Shown here one piece after another: positions 1-6,299 of a stretch of 6,491 nucleotides of DNA; position 1 is the first letter of the stretch; each line of letters begins with the position of its first letter. The translations under genes and the position numbers were made by a program. Origin of the DNA: Thermoplasmata archaeon (GTDB lineage: Archaea > Thermoplasmatota > Thermoplasmata > Thermoplasmatales > Thermoplasmataceae); the NCBI GenBank assembly GCA_021850745.1, contig JAJZKX010000111.1, forward strand, positions 1 to 6,491, given 5' to 3'. The notes under the pieces are model-generated. The model made no database searches. It was not told where the DNA came from and saw nothing but the letters and a program-made list of their open reading frames with translations.

Positions 1-702
1 TCTGGAGCCACTGTAACAGGGGCACCAGGATACATGCTTCCAGCAGAATGGACTACAGCTAACAATGCAAACGATGGCTTTGGAACGCAGCAGCCAATTG
101 AACTGCCAGTGGAAATCTCCAACGGCGCACCAGCTGTTAAGATAACAGTAACAAGCAGTTCAACTGACATGAACTTCAACGGCAGCATCACCTTTACCGC
201 AACTGTCACAAATGCGACATCCGGTAAGCCGATAGCTGGCTATGAGGTTGAGTTCCTGGCACAGAATGCACTTGGAGCAAACAGAGGTTACTTTGTTAAC
301 TCAAATGGAACCGACGTGCTTGCACCTAACCCCAACAGCGGATTTGGAAGTGTATACATACCTGGCCTTACCTTAAAGACAGATTCCCAGGGCAAGGCAT
401 CTGCTACCTTCTATCCGTACCTGTACACCTACAGCAACGCATCAAGCCCATCATTCCAGAAACAGGCATACCAGTCCAGTTCTCTGGTTCCGGCTGATAT
501 GTGGGTAATAACTGTAATGGGTGACAACTCAACGAGCCTGGCTCCACTGAGCTCGATGATGGTTTACTCTGCAGCTTCAATCCACCATGTTGCACCGCCA
601 GCTGCCCCATTCAATTACACATATGTTGTGATTGGAGTTGTTGCAGCTGCAGTGGTCATCATCGGAGTTGCTGTCGTGCTGTCCAGAAGGGGAAAAGCAT
701 AA
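1..702 (+). CDS. C-terminal part of a membrane-anchored extracytoplasmic protein, probably the ABC transporter solute-binding subunit (5' end outside window)
   Basis: The frame is open from the first base, so this is the last 233 residues of a longer protein; the in-frame ATG at 34 is just an internal methionine. Three parts are visible, numbered within the fragment. Residues 1-41 would be the end of an upstream domain. Residues about 42-165 alternate hydrophobic and Ser/Thr residues (KITVTSSSTDMNFNGSITF, then GKPIAGYEVEF and TDSQGKASATF), the pattern of a bacterial-type Ig-like beta-sandwich. Residues about 208-227 form a single hydrophobic helix followed by SRRGKA, so the protein is anchored at its C-terminus with the bulk outside. 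Six N-X-S/T sequons suggest N-glycosylation. Archaeal Dpp/Opp binding proteins commonly have this anchor and lie directly upstream of dppB, which is the main reason for the call. The ligand-binding domain itself is not in the window, so another surface protein remains possible. Confidence 0.65.
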   Translation, partial: SGATVTGAPGYMLPAEWTTANNANDGFGTQQPIELPVEISNGAPAVKITVTSSSTDMNFNGSITFTATVTNATSGKPIAGYEVEFLAQNALGANRGYFVNSNGTDVLAPNPNSGFGSVYIPGLTLKTDSQGKASATFYPYLYTYSNASSPSFQKQAYQSSSLVPADMWVITVMGDNSTSLAPLSSMMVYSAASIHHVAPPAAPFNYTYVVIGVVAAAVVIIGVAVVLSRRGKA

Positions 703-747
703 AAATCTATTATTCCCCAATAAATTTTTTATTTTTCCATTTATTTT
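689..747 (+). terminator. Possible attenuator/terminator: short hairpin over the stop codon followed by U-tracts
   Basis: GGGGAA at 689-694 is perfectly complementary to TTCCCC at 713-718 (18-base loop containing the stop codon at 700-702). T-runs follow at 725-730, 732-736 and 744-747. A weaker AT-only stem, AATAAA 719-724 with TTTATT 728-733, lies between. Archaeal RNA polymerase terminates at U-tracts with little need for a hairpin, so partial termination here would give more binding-protein mRNA than permease mRNA. Alternatively the A/T-rich block holds a TATA element for a promoter serving the 764 gene, or a processing site. No other candidate element is seen in the 61-base gap. Confidence 0.35.
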
Positions 748-750
748 CGC

Positions 751-755
751 GAGGT
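751..755 (+). promoter_or_regulatory. Ribosome binding site for the DppB-type permease
   Basis: GAGGT lies 8 bases before the ATG at 764 and matches the anti-Shine-Dalgarno end of 16S rRNA. It supports that ATG as the start; the ATG at 768 is in another frame. Confidence 0.75.
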
Positions 756-763
756 AGAATCAT

Positions 764-1723
764 ATGAATGTATACCTGATCACAAGAAAGATCCTTCAAG
801 CTGCAATCCTTATAATTCTCACAGTAATCATCATATTTGTCGTATACCGGCTGATGCCCGGAAACCCTGCCGATCTATTTCTCCACTCTCTCGGCGCCAG
901 GGCAACCGCTGCCCAGAAGAAAGCACTGCTTGCATCACTTGGTCTTAATGGCGGAAAATGGTCCTTTACAGGCTTTGTAATATATTTCAAGGACATGTTT
1001 ACTGCTAATTTTGGCTATGACTACTACAATGGGTCAAGCATAAGTGCAGAGCTTGCACAGGCCCTGCCATACACCCTTGCCCTTATCGGCACTGCGACCA
1101 TACTAGGATGGATCATTGGGATTCCATTGGGAATCACCACAACAAGGCTCAGGAACAAGAAGTCCGAGTCCGTTATATTGACATCAAGCCTAGTGCTCAG
1201 CTCCATCCCCTACTTTGTTCTGGGCATAGTCCTGTATCTCTACTTAGTGGCTTTCAGTTCGTTCTTCCCAATATCGTCCGGATTCAAGTGGAATGACCCC
1301 ATAACCACAATATTGTGGGACCTGTCGCTTCCGCTAATCTCACTTGCCATAGTAGGTGCCACTGGCCATCTCATAACAATGAGGGCTACCATGGTCTCAA
1401 TACTAGGGGAAGATTTCATCAATACAGCAAGGGCTAAAGGCGTCCCTGAGAAGAGCATTCTAAGAAAGCATGCCGCAAGAAATGCCATGATTCCCATATC
1501 CACCAGGATGGCTCTGGAATTTGCTCTGGTTGCCAGCGGTGCATTAATCGTGGATGTTATATTCAGTTACCCGGGCATAGGCCTGGAGCTGTACAATGCA
1601 ACGCTTTCAGAAAATTATCCCCTCTCAGAAGCAGCCACTTTCCTGTTCTCCCTGGTTACGATATTTGCGTACCTAATAGTGGACTTCATCCACTCATGGT
1701 TGGACCCAAGAGTAAAGGTTTAG
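764..1723 (+). CDS. dppB: ABC transporter permease, DppB/OppB type
   Basis: One of the two membrane subunits that form the transport pore of a peptide/oligosaccharide-class importer. At 319 residues it has the normal family length. About six membrane helices can be placed: 8-28, 100-123, 137-163, 182-203, 247-268 and 290-309. The family hallmark RLMPGNPAD is at 29-37, right after helix 1. The cytoplasmic EAA loop that contacts the ATPase is at about 217-244 (DFINTARAKG, then RNAMIP), with the invariant Gly at 226. The family motif around YPGIG is at 269-273, preceded by Asp264 where many relatives have Glu. The start is set by GAGGT 8 bases upstream. The DppC-type partner follows after 11 bases, so the two are surely co-transcribed. 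Nothing suggests damage. Substrate (peptide or sugar) cannot be inferred. Confidence 0.93.
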   Translation: MNVYLITRKILQAAILIILTVIIIFVVYRLMPGNPADLFLHSLGARATAAQKKALLASLGLNGGKWSFTGFVIYFKDMFTANFGYDYYNGSSISAELAQALPYTLALIGTATILGWIIGIPLGITTTRLRNKKSESVILTSSLVLSSIPYFVLGIVLYLYLVAFSSFFPISSGFKWNDPITTILWDLSLPLISLAIVGATGHLITMRATMVSILGEDFINTARAKGVPEKSILRKHAARNAMIPISTRMALEFALVASGALIVDVIFSYPGIGLELYNATLSENYPLSEAATFLFSLVTIFAYLIVDFIHSWLDPRVKV

Positions 1724-1727
1724 GTGA
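1722..1727 (+). promoter_or_regulatory. Ribosome binding site deciding a TTG start for the DppC-type gene
   Basis: AGGTGA overlaps the dppB stop (TAG, 1721-1723) and sits 7 bases before TTG at 1735. An in-frame stop at 1729-1731 rules out any start further upstream, and the next in-frame ATG (residue 80) would delete the first membrane helix. TTG at 1735 is therefore the well-supported start. Confidence 0.75.
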
Positions 1728-1734
1728 ATAAATT

Positions 1735-3999
1735 TTGACTGAAAATGAAGAAAACAAAGAACCACAGACGTTTGAAAAGATAAAGTCCCAGAGAAGAAGT
1801 GATGCCATCAACCGGTTCAAGAAGCAGTTCAAGATATACCATAAATCGAACTACGGAAAAGCTGGCCTTTACATTCTCATAATATTCGGGGTAATTGCGC
1901 TTATTTCACCAATAATTGCGCCCCAACCCTATTCTTACGTCGCACCAACGGTGGATACACATGCTGCGAATATGAGATTTGAAGTTAACCTGACTTCCGA
2001 CCTGTCAGCTTCGCAATTCCTGCCAATGAGTGCATCATCCAGCGTAACAACAGGAAGTTACATAGTTTCCTTTGCTACAACAAATGGAAAGATATATGCT
2101 GCTGGGCTGGGTGGGTCATCATCAACACCGATAAATTCGACCACTCTGCTGGCAACGGTCCCTGTGAACTCTTCAAATGCCCTCCTGGATCCGACCATAG
2201 TATCCTTTTCCAATTACAATACTCTGTTTGGGGCAAGAGGGGCGCTGGTGCTTCAGAACTTCCTGCTTTGGGGCACTACCAATGGAACTCTGAGCTTCTC
2301 TGAGATAACTTGGACTGGGGGACAGGTAGGCTACGGCTCACCACAGCTGAGTTCGAACCAGTCCCTTCCTGAAAACGGAACACTGGTTTACACCCCTATA
2401 AGCAATACTCAGCCGATCTCACAGCTGCAGCCAGGCACAACTCCATTTTATGGGGTCCCTTCAGTGGCTGCCGGCCTTGGCACGATTGCCAAGCTGTTCA
2501 CAGAAACCCATAATGCCACAGGCTACTACCTGAATGAATTTGGCATTTATCCGACGCTGCACAAGATATGGAGCACCCAGTTGTCACAGGCCATCAAGCC
2601 CAGCAAAATGAGCTTTTATGGCTCATATTTCACGAGCGATAACGGCGCTTCTGTAATCCTGTCCGTGGGAAACCAGACAAGGGAGTATTCTGCATCTTCG
2701 GGCTCAATGTTATGGAACAGGACCTTTGCATCCCCTGTCACTTTGAATGCACCCTTCATCCCCTCGAAGTACCAATACCAGCAGAGCTCTTACAATTCAG
2801 CATTTGTAGCAACTGCAAACAATAATGTGTATGGAGTATACCTGTCCAATGGAACTGCATATAAGGTTCTCAGCACTACACAACCCATCCTTTACCTTGA
2901 CAGTTCTCAAGGCAGCTCAGGTTTCCCATCCACCTTTGTTACCGAAACAGCCAATCATGCGTTTCTTACCAGCCAAAGCTCCAACGGTACCCTCGCGACA
3001 TCAGAATTCAGCCTCATATCAGGGCATGGTTCATACGATGTCAGGCCTATATATGACAAGTCAGCCGCAACATACATCTTCGGCACAAACCAAGGATTCC
3101 TCATATCCATGCAGACTCCGATATCAGGTTATCCCTACACATGGTCCGCTACCCTATCACATAAGGGCAACATAACTCACCCGCTGCTGTTCTATGACTC
3201 AAGTACCGGCAGGGAGGAGATTGGTGTCATATCACAGTCCGGTTACATGTACGCATATGATGCAACGGCCCACGACCTAAACCCCATTCCTCCAACGCTG
3301 AGCACTCCCACCGGCAATATATTCCTCTTTGGGACAAACATTGACGGGCAGAATGTTTTCAGCCAGTTCATCCAGAGTTTCGGCATAGACTGGGAAATTG
3401 GGCTCTCAATCGGGTTTGCGGTCCTGGTCATAGGTTTGTTCATAGCCATGATTGTGGGATATATGGGCGGAGTAATCGGCAGCTTCTTTGAGACGCTATC
3501 CCTGACAATATTCCTGATACCCGGACTGGCCCTTCTGATTGCACTGGCATCAGTGCTGGGATCCGGATACCTGACCCTGATATTCATCGTAACTGTAATA
3601 TCATGGCCTTTCACAACGTTCACCCTCATAGGCCTGGTACGTCAGATTAAATCAAGGGCCTTCGTGGAAGCTGCAAAACTCTCAGGAGCAAGAACCCCAT
3701 CCATACTTAGACGGCATGTCCTACCCAACATCCTCCCGCTACTGCTTTACCTGCTTGCAATTTCCATAAGTGGGGCTATAGCTGGAGTCTCGACACTGCA
3801 ATTCCTTGGAATAGCGCCGCTGACCGCCGCAACATGGGGGGGAATGCTCTCGCCAATGCTTGGGAACTTCTTCCTAGCCGTAAGGGCTCCATGGTGGGTC
3901 CTGCCACCGTCCATAGCGCTGACCATGTTCATATTCGCCTTTATCTTCGTGTCCAGGGGAATGGATGAAGTGGCAAACCCGAGGTTGAGAAGGAGGTAA
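1735..3999 (+). CDS. dppC: ABC transporter permease, DppC/OppC type, with a ~440-residue extracytoplasmic insertion
   Basis: Second pore subunit of the importer. Family members usually have about 300 residues; this has 754. The N-terminal tail (1-40) is basic and cytoplasmic, helix 1 is at about 42-62, and the rest of the permease core resumes at about 525: FGTNIDGQNVFSQF (532-545, the usual GTD-x-x-GRDVLSR region), helices at about 553-579, 585-609, 613-636, 663-686 and 722-741, and the EAA loop at 643-665 (FVEAAKLSGA, then HVLPNILP). The extra 440 or so residues replace the short first extracytoplasmic loop and look like a beta-propeller (separate entry). The reading frame is continuous and codon use in the insert looks like that of the core, so this is a genuine in-frame domain insertion and not an assembly error. 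Starts at TTG with AGGTGA upstream; its stop overlaps the ribosome binding site of the ATPase gene, indicating coupled translation. Confidence 0.92.
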   Translation: MTENEENKEPQTFEKIKSQRRSDAINRFKKQFKIYHKSNYGKAGLYILIIFGVIALISPIIAPQPYSYVAPTVDTHAANMRFEVNLTSDLSASQFLPMSASSSVTTGSYIVSFATTNGKIYAAGLGGSSSTPINSTTLLATVPVNSSNALLDPTIVSFSNYNTLFGARGALVLQNFLLWGTTNGTLSFSEITWTGGQVGYGSPQLSSNQSLPENGTLVYTPISNTQPISQLQPGTTPFYGVPSVAAGLGTIAKLFTETHNATGYYLNEFGIYPTLHKIWSTQLSQAIKPSKMSFYGSYFTSDNGASVILSVGNQTREYSASSGSMLWNRTFASPVTLNAPFIPSKYQYQQSSYNSAFVATANNNVYGVYLSNGTAYKVLSTTQPILYLDSSQGSSGFPSTFVTETANHAFLTSQSSNGTLATSEFSLISGHGSYDVRPIYDKSAATYIFGTNQGFLISMQTPISGYPYTWSATLSHKGNITHPLLFYDSSTGREEIGVISQSGYMYAYDATAHDLNPIPPTLSTPTGNIFLFGTNIDGQNVFSQFIQSFGIDWEIGLSIGFAVLVIGLFIAMIVGYMGGVIGSFFETLSLTIFLIPGLALLIALASVLGSGYLTLIFIVTVISWPFTTFTLIGLVRQIKSRAFVEAAKLSGARTPSILRRHVLPNILPLLLYLLAISISGAIAGVSTLQFLGIAPLTAATWGGMLSPMLGNFFLAVRAPWWVLPPSIALTMFIFAFIFVSRGMDEVANPRLRRR
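1972..3300 (+). other. Predicted extracytoplasmic beta-propeller (PQQ-like repeats) inserted in the DppC-type permease
   Basis: Residues about 80-522 of the permease. A loose unit recurs: a hydrophobic strand, an NG/GN turn, a second strand with aromatic residues, a Ser/Asp-Gly turn, then a W/L strand. Likely units begin near residues 107 (YIVSFATTNGKIYAAG), 169 (ALVLQNFLLWGTTNGTLSF), 249, 303 (SVILSVGNQTREYSA, then SGSMLWNRT), 354 (AFVATANNNVYGVYLSNGT), 399, 444 (ATYIFGTNQGFLISM) and 493 (EIGVISQSGYMYAYDA). The last five are spaced 45-51 residues, a normal blade length. The unit near 303 reads most like a PQQ-enzyme repeat. Topology puts it outside the cell, as do 12 N-X-S/T sequons (Asn 85, 134, 145, 183, 208, 214, 260, 313, 328, 372, 417, 479). 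There are no cysteines and no quinoprotein active-site pattern, so a structural or binding role is more likely than catalysis. The fold is inferred from pattern only. Confidence 0.6.
3992..3997 (+). promoter_or_regulatory. Strong ribosome binding site for the fused ATPase
   Basis: GGAGGT, a perfect Shine-Dalgarno core, ends 7 bases before the ATG at 4005 and overlaps the last codons and stop (3997-3999) of the upstream permease. This implies coupled translation of permease and ATPase. Confidence 0.85.
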
Positions 4000-4004
4000 T
4001 TCAA

Positions 4005-6299
4005 ATGACAGACAGATTCAACAGAAATACCGGACAAACCCTTGTGGAGGCCAACGGCCTCTCAGTTTCCTTTGCAACCGCAGACGGAAACGTGAATGCA
4101 CTGAATGACGTAAGCTTCGAGATCAGGGAGGGAGAGATCCTCGGGATCATAGGCGAAAGCGGATCGGGAAAGTCAACACTTGCACTTAGCCTCATGTCCC
4201 TTCTACCAGATAATGCAAACGTTGCAGGCAGCGTAAAGTTCAGGGGAGAAGTGGTAACGGACTCAGAAAATTCGGGAAGGGCTTACTTCAAACTGTCCAG
4301 GAAGAGGAGGATGCTCCTTGACCAGAGGCTGGCCACAATGAGATGGAAGGAAATCTCCATGGTCTTCCAGGGCGCTATGAACTCACTGAACCCGGTTTAT
4401 TCGGTGAGGAAACAGCTTAGGGAAGTATTCCAGATACACACTGACCTTTCGGTGCAGGAGATCGACAACAGGATAATGGAGACCAGCAGGGTTGCAGGTT
4501 TCAACACAAAGTTCCTGGATTCCTTCCCACATGAACTCAGTGGAGGAATGAAGCAGCGAGCAGTCATAACCATGGCCCTTGCCCTGGATCCTGTCCTTGT
4601 AATTGCGGATGAACCAACCACGGGCCTTGACGTCATCACCCAGGCCAAGATCATACGTGAATTGAAGGAACTCAGGGAATCGGGAAAGATAAGATCAATG
4701 GTTATAATTTCCCATGATGTTGGGGTTGTTTCCCAGCTGGCTGACAGGGTCGCGGTGCTGTATGCCGGAAGGCTTATGGAAATCGGCACTCCTGAAGACA
4801 TATACCTTCACCAGGGAAACCCATACTCGAAAGCCCTCATTGAAAGCTACCCATCCATAAAGAACACCAGGAAGATGGTAACAGGCATACCAGGTTCTGT
4901 CCCGGACATGCTTAAGCTGCACGATGGTTGCTACTTTGCTGATAGGTGTTCCATTGCCGATGATGTATGCCACAGGGAGAAGCCGCCATTTGTGGAGCTT
5001 GGGTCGGGCCATATGAGCCTCTGCCATTTTGCCAAGGACTTCTATTCCAAATCGGAGGGCCTGAAGGTCAATGTGGACGAGACGGGAAGCGACAGCTTCT
5101 TCTCCAAACCACGCAGCAATGAGCTACTGATAAAAGGAGACAAGCTTACAAAATACTTTACCCACACCAGCAGCCAGCTGGCAGGGCTATTCTCCAGAAG
5201 CGGGGAAAAGATAGTCAGGGCAGTTGACAAGATCGACCTGAACCTAAATAGGGGCGAAATAATTGGCGTGGTTGGGGAAAGCGGATCCGGCAAGACAACT
5301 TTGGGAAGGACCTTCCTGCTTTCCCACAAACCAACAAGCGGGTCCCTGGTTTTCTATCCCAACGCACAGGACTTTATGGAAATCGATGAAAAGGGTGGCG
5401 GCAGGCACACTCAGGGAGATCAACTTGGCGGCAATTCTGACGGGTTAGCAGAGATAGCGCTTCACCATATTCGGGAAAGCACACCGCATTTCAGGCACTT
5501 CAGGAGGAAGGCCCAGCTCATTTTCCAGGACCCATATGATTCGCTGAACCCTAAGATGACCATCCTGGATATCGTTGCAGAGCCCATATATGCAAACAAG
5601 GCATACAAGACTTATGACGAAGTGGTAGAAAAGGTAAGCGCAGCCTTGGAAACGGCTAACCTGAAGCCAGCAGTTAACTACCTCAACAGGTTCCCGCATG
5701 AACTTTCAGGTGGGGAAAGGCAGAGAGTCTCAATTGCCAGGGCACTGGTTCTGAGGCCCGATTTCCTTGTGGCAGATGAGCCCATTTCAATGCTTGACGT
5801 ATCCATAAGGGCAAACATCATGAACCTGCTCATCAACCTCAGGGACGAATTCGGAATGGCCATCATGTATATTTCCCACGATATCGCATCTGCCAGGTAT
5901 GTTTCGGACAAACTTGCTGTCATGTACCTTGGGAAGCTCGTTGAATATGGCCCCTCTGAGGAAATAATCTCAAAACCCCTTCACCCTTACACAAAAGCAC
6001 TCATCAATGCAGTGCCAATACCGGATCCCCACTGGGCGTCCATTGACCTGAAGATACGGGGAGAGATAGGAAATTCCATTGATGTCGTCCCAGGTTGCAG
6101 GTTCTATGACCGTTGTGCATACAGGAAAGACATCTGCAAAGCAGAGGAGCCACCTGCAAGAACAGAGCATGGTGTTACATACTTCTGCCATTTCGACCAG
6201 AATGGTTTGATAGAGGAACCAGAAGAACCTCCAGAGGCAGATGGCGAACTGGAAAAGAATAACATCCTTGCGGAGTCAAACGCCCTAGATGGCCAATGA
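4005..6299 (+). CDS. dppDF: Fused tandem ABC ATPase, DppD-like half plus DppF-like half
   Basis: Energy-coupling subunit of the importer: both ATPase domains, normally two proteins, are in one 764-residue chain in the cytoplasm. First half: Walker A GESGSGKST (50-58), Q-loop Gln122 in FQGAMNSLNP, signature LSGGMKQR (178-185), Walker B ADEP with Glu203, H-loop His237. Second half: Walker A GESGSGKTT (424-432), Q-loop Gln508 in FQDPYDSLNP, signature LSGGERQR (567-574), Walker B ADEP with Glu592, H-loop His625. Both sites keep every catalytic residue, so both should hydrolyse ATP. Each half ends in an oligopeptide-transporter C-terminal module with four cysteines. A linker (about 345-372) joins the halves. 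The second half has about 30 extra, Gly/His-rich residues before its Q-loop, and the C-terminus ends in an acidic Pro/Glu-rich tail (about 733-764). Comparable one-chain pairs are known in bacteria (GsiA, YejF). The tail codons overlap the next gene. Confidence 0.95.
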   Translation: MTDRFNRNTGQTLVEANGLSVSFATADGNVNALNDVSFEIREGEILGIIGESGSGKSTLALSLMSLLPDNANVAGSVKFRGEVVTDSENSGRAYFKLSRKRRMLLDQRLATMRWKEISMVFQGAMNSLNPVYSVRKQLREVFQIHTDLSVQEIDNRIMETSRVAGFNTKFLDSFPHELSGGMKQRAVITMALALDPVLVIADEPTTGLDVITQAKIIRELKELRESGKIRSMVIISHDVGVVSQLADRVAVLYAGRLMEIGTPEDIYLHQGNPYSKALIESYPSIKNTRKMVTGIPGSVPDMLKLHDGCYFADRCSIADDVCHREKPPFVELGSGHMSLCHFAKDFYSKSEGLKVNVDETGSDSFFSKPRSNELLIKGDKLTKYFTHTSSQLAGLFSRSGEKIVRAVDKIDLNLNRGEIIGVVGESGSGKTTLGRTFLLSHKPTSGSLVFYPNAQDFMEIDEKGGGRHTQGDQLGGNSDGLAEIALHHIRESTPHFRHFRRKAQLIFQDPYDSLNPKMTILDIVAEPIYANKAYKTYDEVVEKVSAALETANLKPAVNYLNRFPHELSGGERQRVSIARALVLRPDFLVADEPISMLDVSIRANIMNLLINLRDEFGMAIMYISHDIASARYVSDKLAVMYLGKLVEYGPSEEIISKPLHPYTKALINAVPIPDPHWASIDLKIRGEIGNSIDVVPGCRFYDRCAYRKDICKAEEPPARTEHGVTYFCHFDQNGLIEEPEEPPEADGELEKNNILAESNALDGQ
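4818..5033 (+). other. Oligopeptide-transporter C-terminal module of ATPase half 1, four cysteines (probable Fe-S site)
   Basis: Residues about 272-343 of the fused ATPase. It opens with NPYSKALIESYPS and carries GCYFADRC and a final CHF. Cysteines 309, 315, 322 and 340 are spaced C-x5-C-x6-C-x17-C. In this family the four cysteines have been shown structurally, in a DppD protein, to bind a [4Fe-4S] cluster; occupancy here is inferred from the conserved spacing. Confidence 0.8.
5985..6197 (+). other. Oligopeptide-transporter C-terminal module of ATPase half 2, four cysteines (probable Fe-S site)
   Basis: Residues about 661-731 of the fused ATPase. It opens with HPYTKALINAVPIPDP and carries GCRFYDRC and a final CHF. 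Cysteines 698, 704, 711 and 728 are spaced C-x5-C-x6-C-x16-C, nearly the same as in the first half, so the fused chain retains two complete cysteine sets. Confidence 0.8.

Noticed and set aside
2825..3175. 116-codon open frame on the + strand in another frame inside dppC
   Set aside because: The main frame is continuous here with a convincing repeat pattern; the alternative product is low-complexity Pro/Ser/His-rich. Not a frameshift product or nested gene on present evidence.
1972..3300. Reading the propeller-like insert as a quinoprotein dehydrogenase
   Set aside because: The repeats are degenerate, there are no cysteines and no visible cofactor or metal-site pattern, and the domain is embedded in a permease. 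The resemblance is to the repeat fold only.
3243..3629. 128-codon open frame on the - strand
   Set aside because: It lies entirely opposite the conserved permease core of dppC, has no ribosome binding site I can see, and its product shows no recognisable pattern. It is a shadow of the coding strand.
4397..4801. 134-codon open frame on the - strand
   Set aside because: It is antisense to the signature and Walker B region of the first ATPase half, where conserved codons fix the sequence. Treated as a shadow.
4152..5300. Near-identical stretches at 4152-4172 and 5275-5295 as a possible DNA repeat
   Set aside because: Both encode the Walker A motif GESGSGK of the two paralogous ATPase halves; similarity stops at the motif edges, so it reflects protein conservation.
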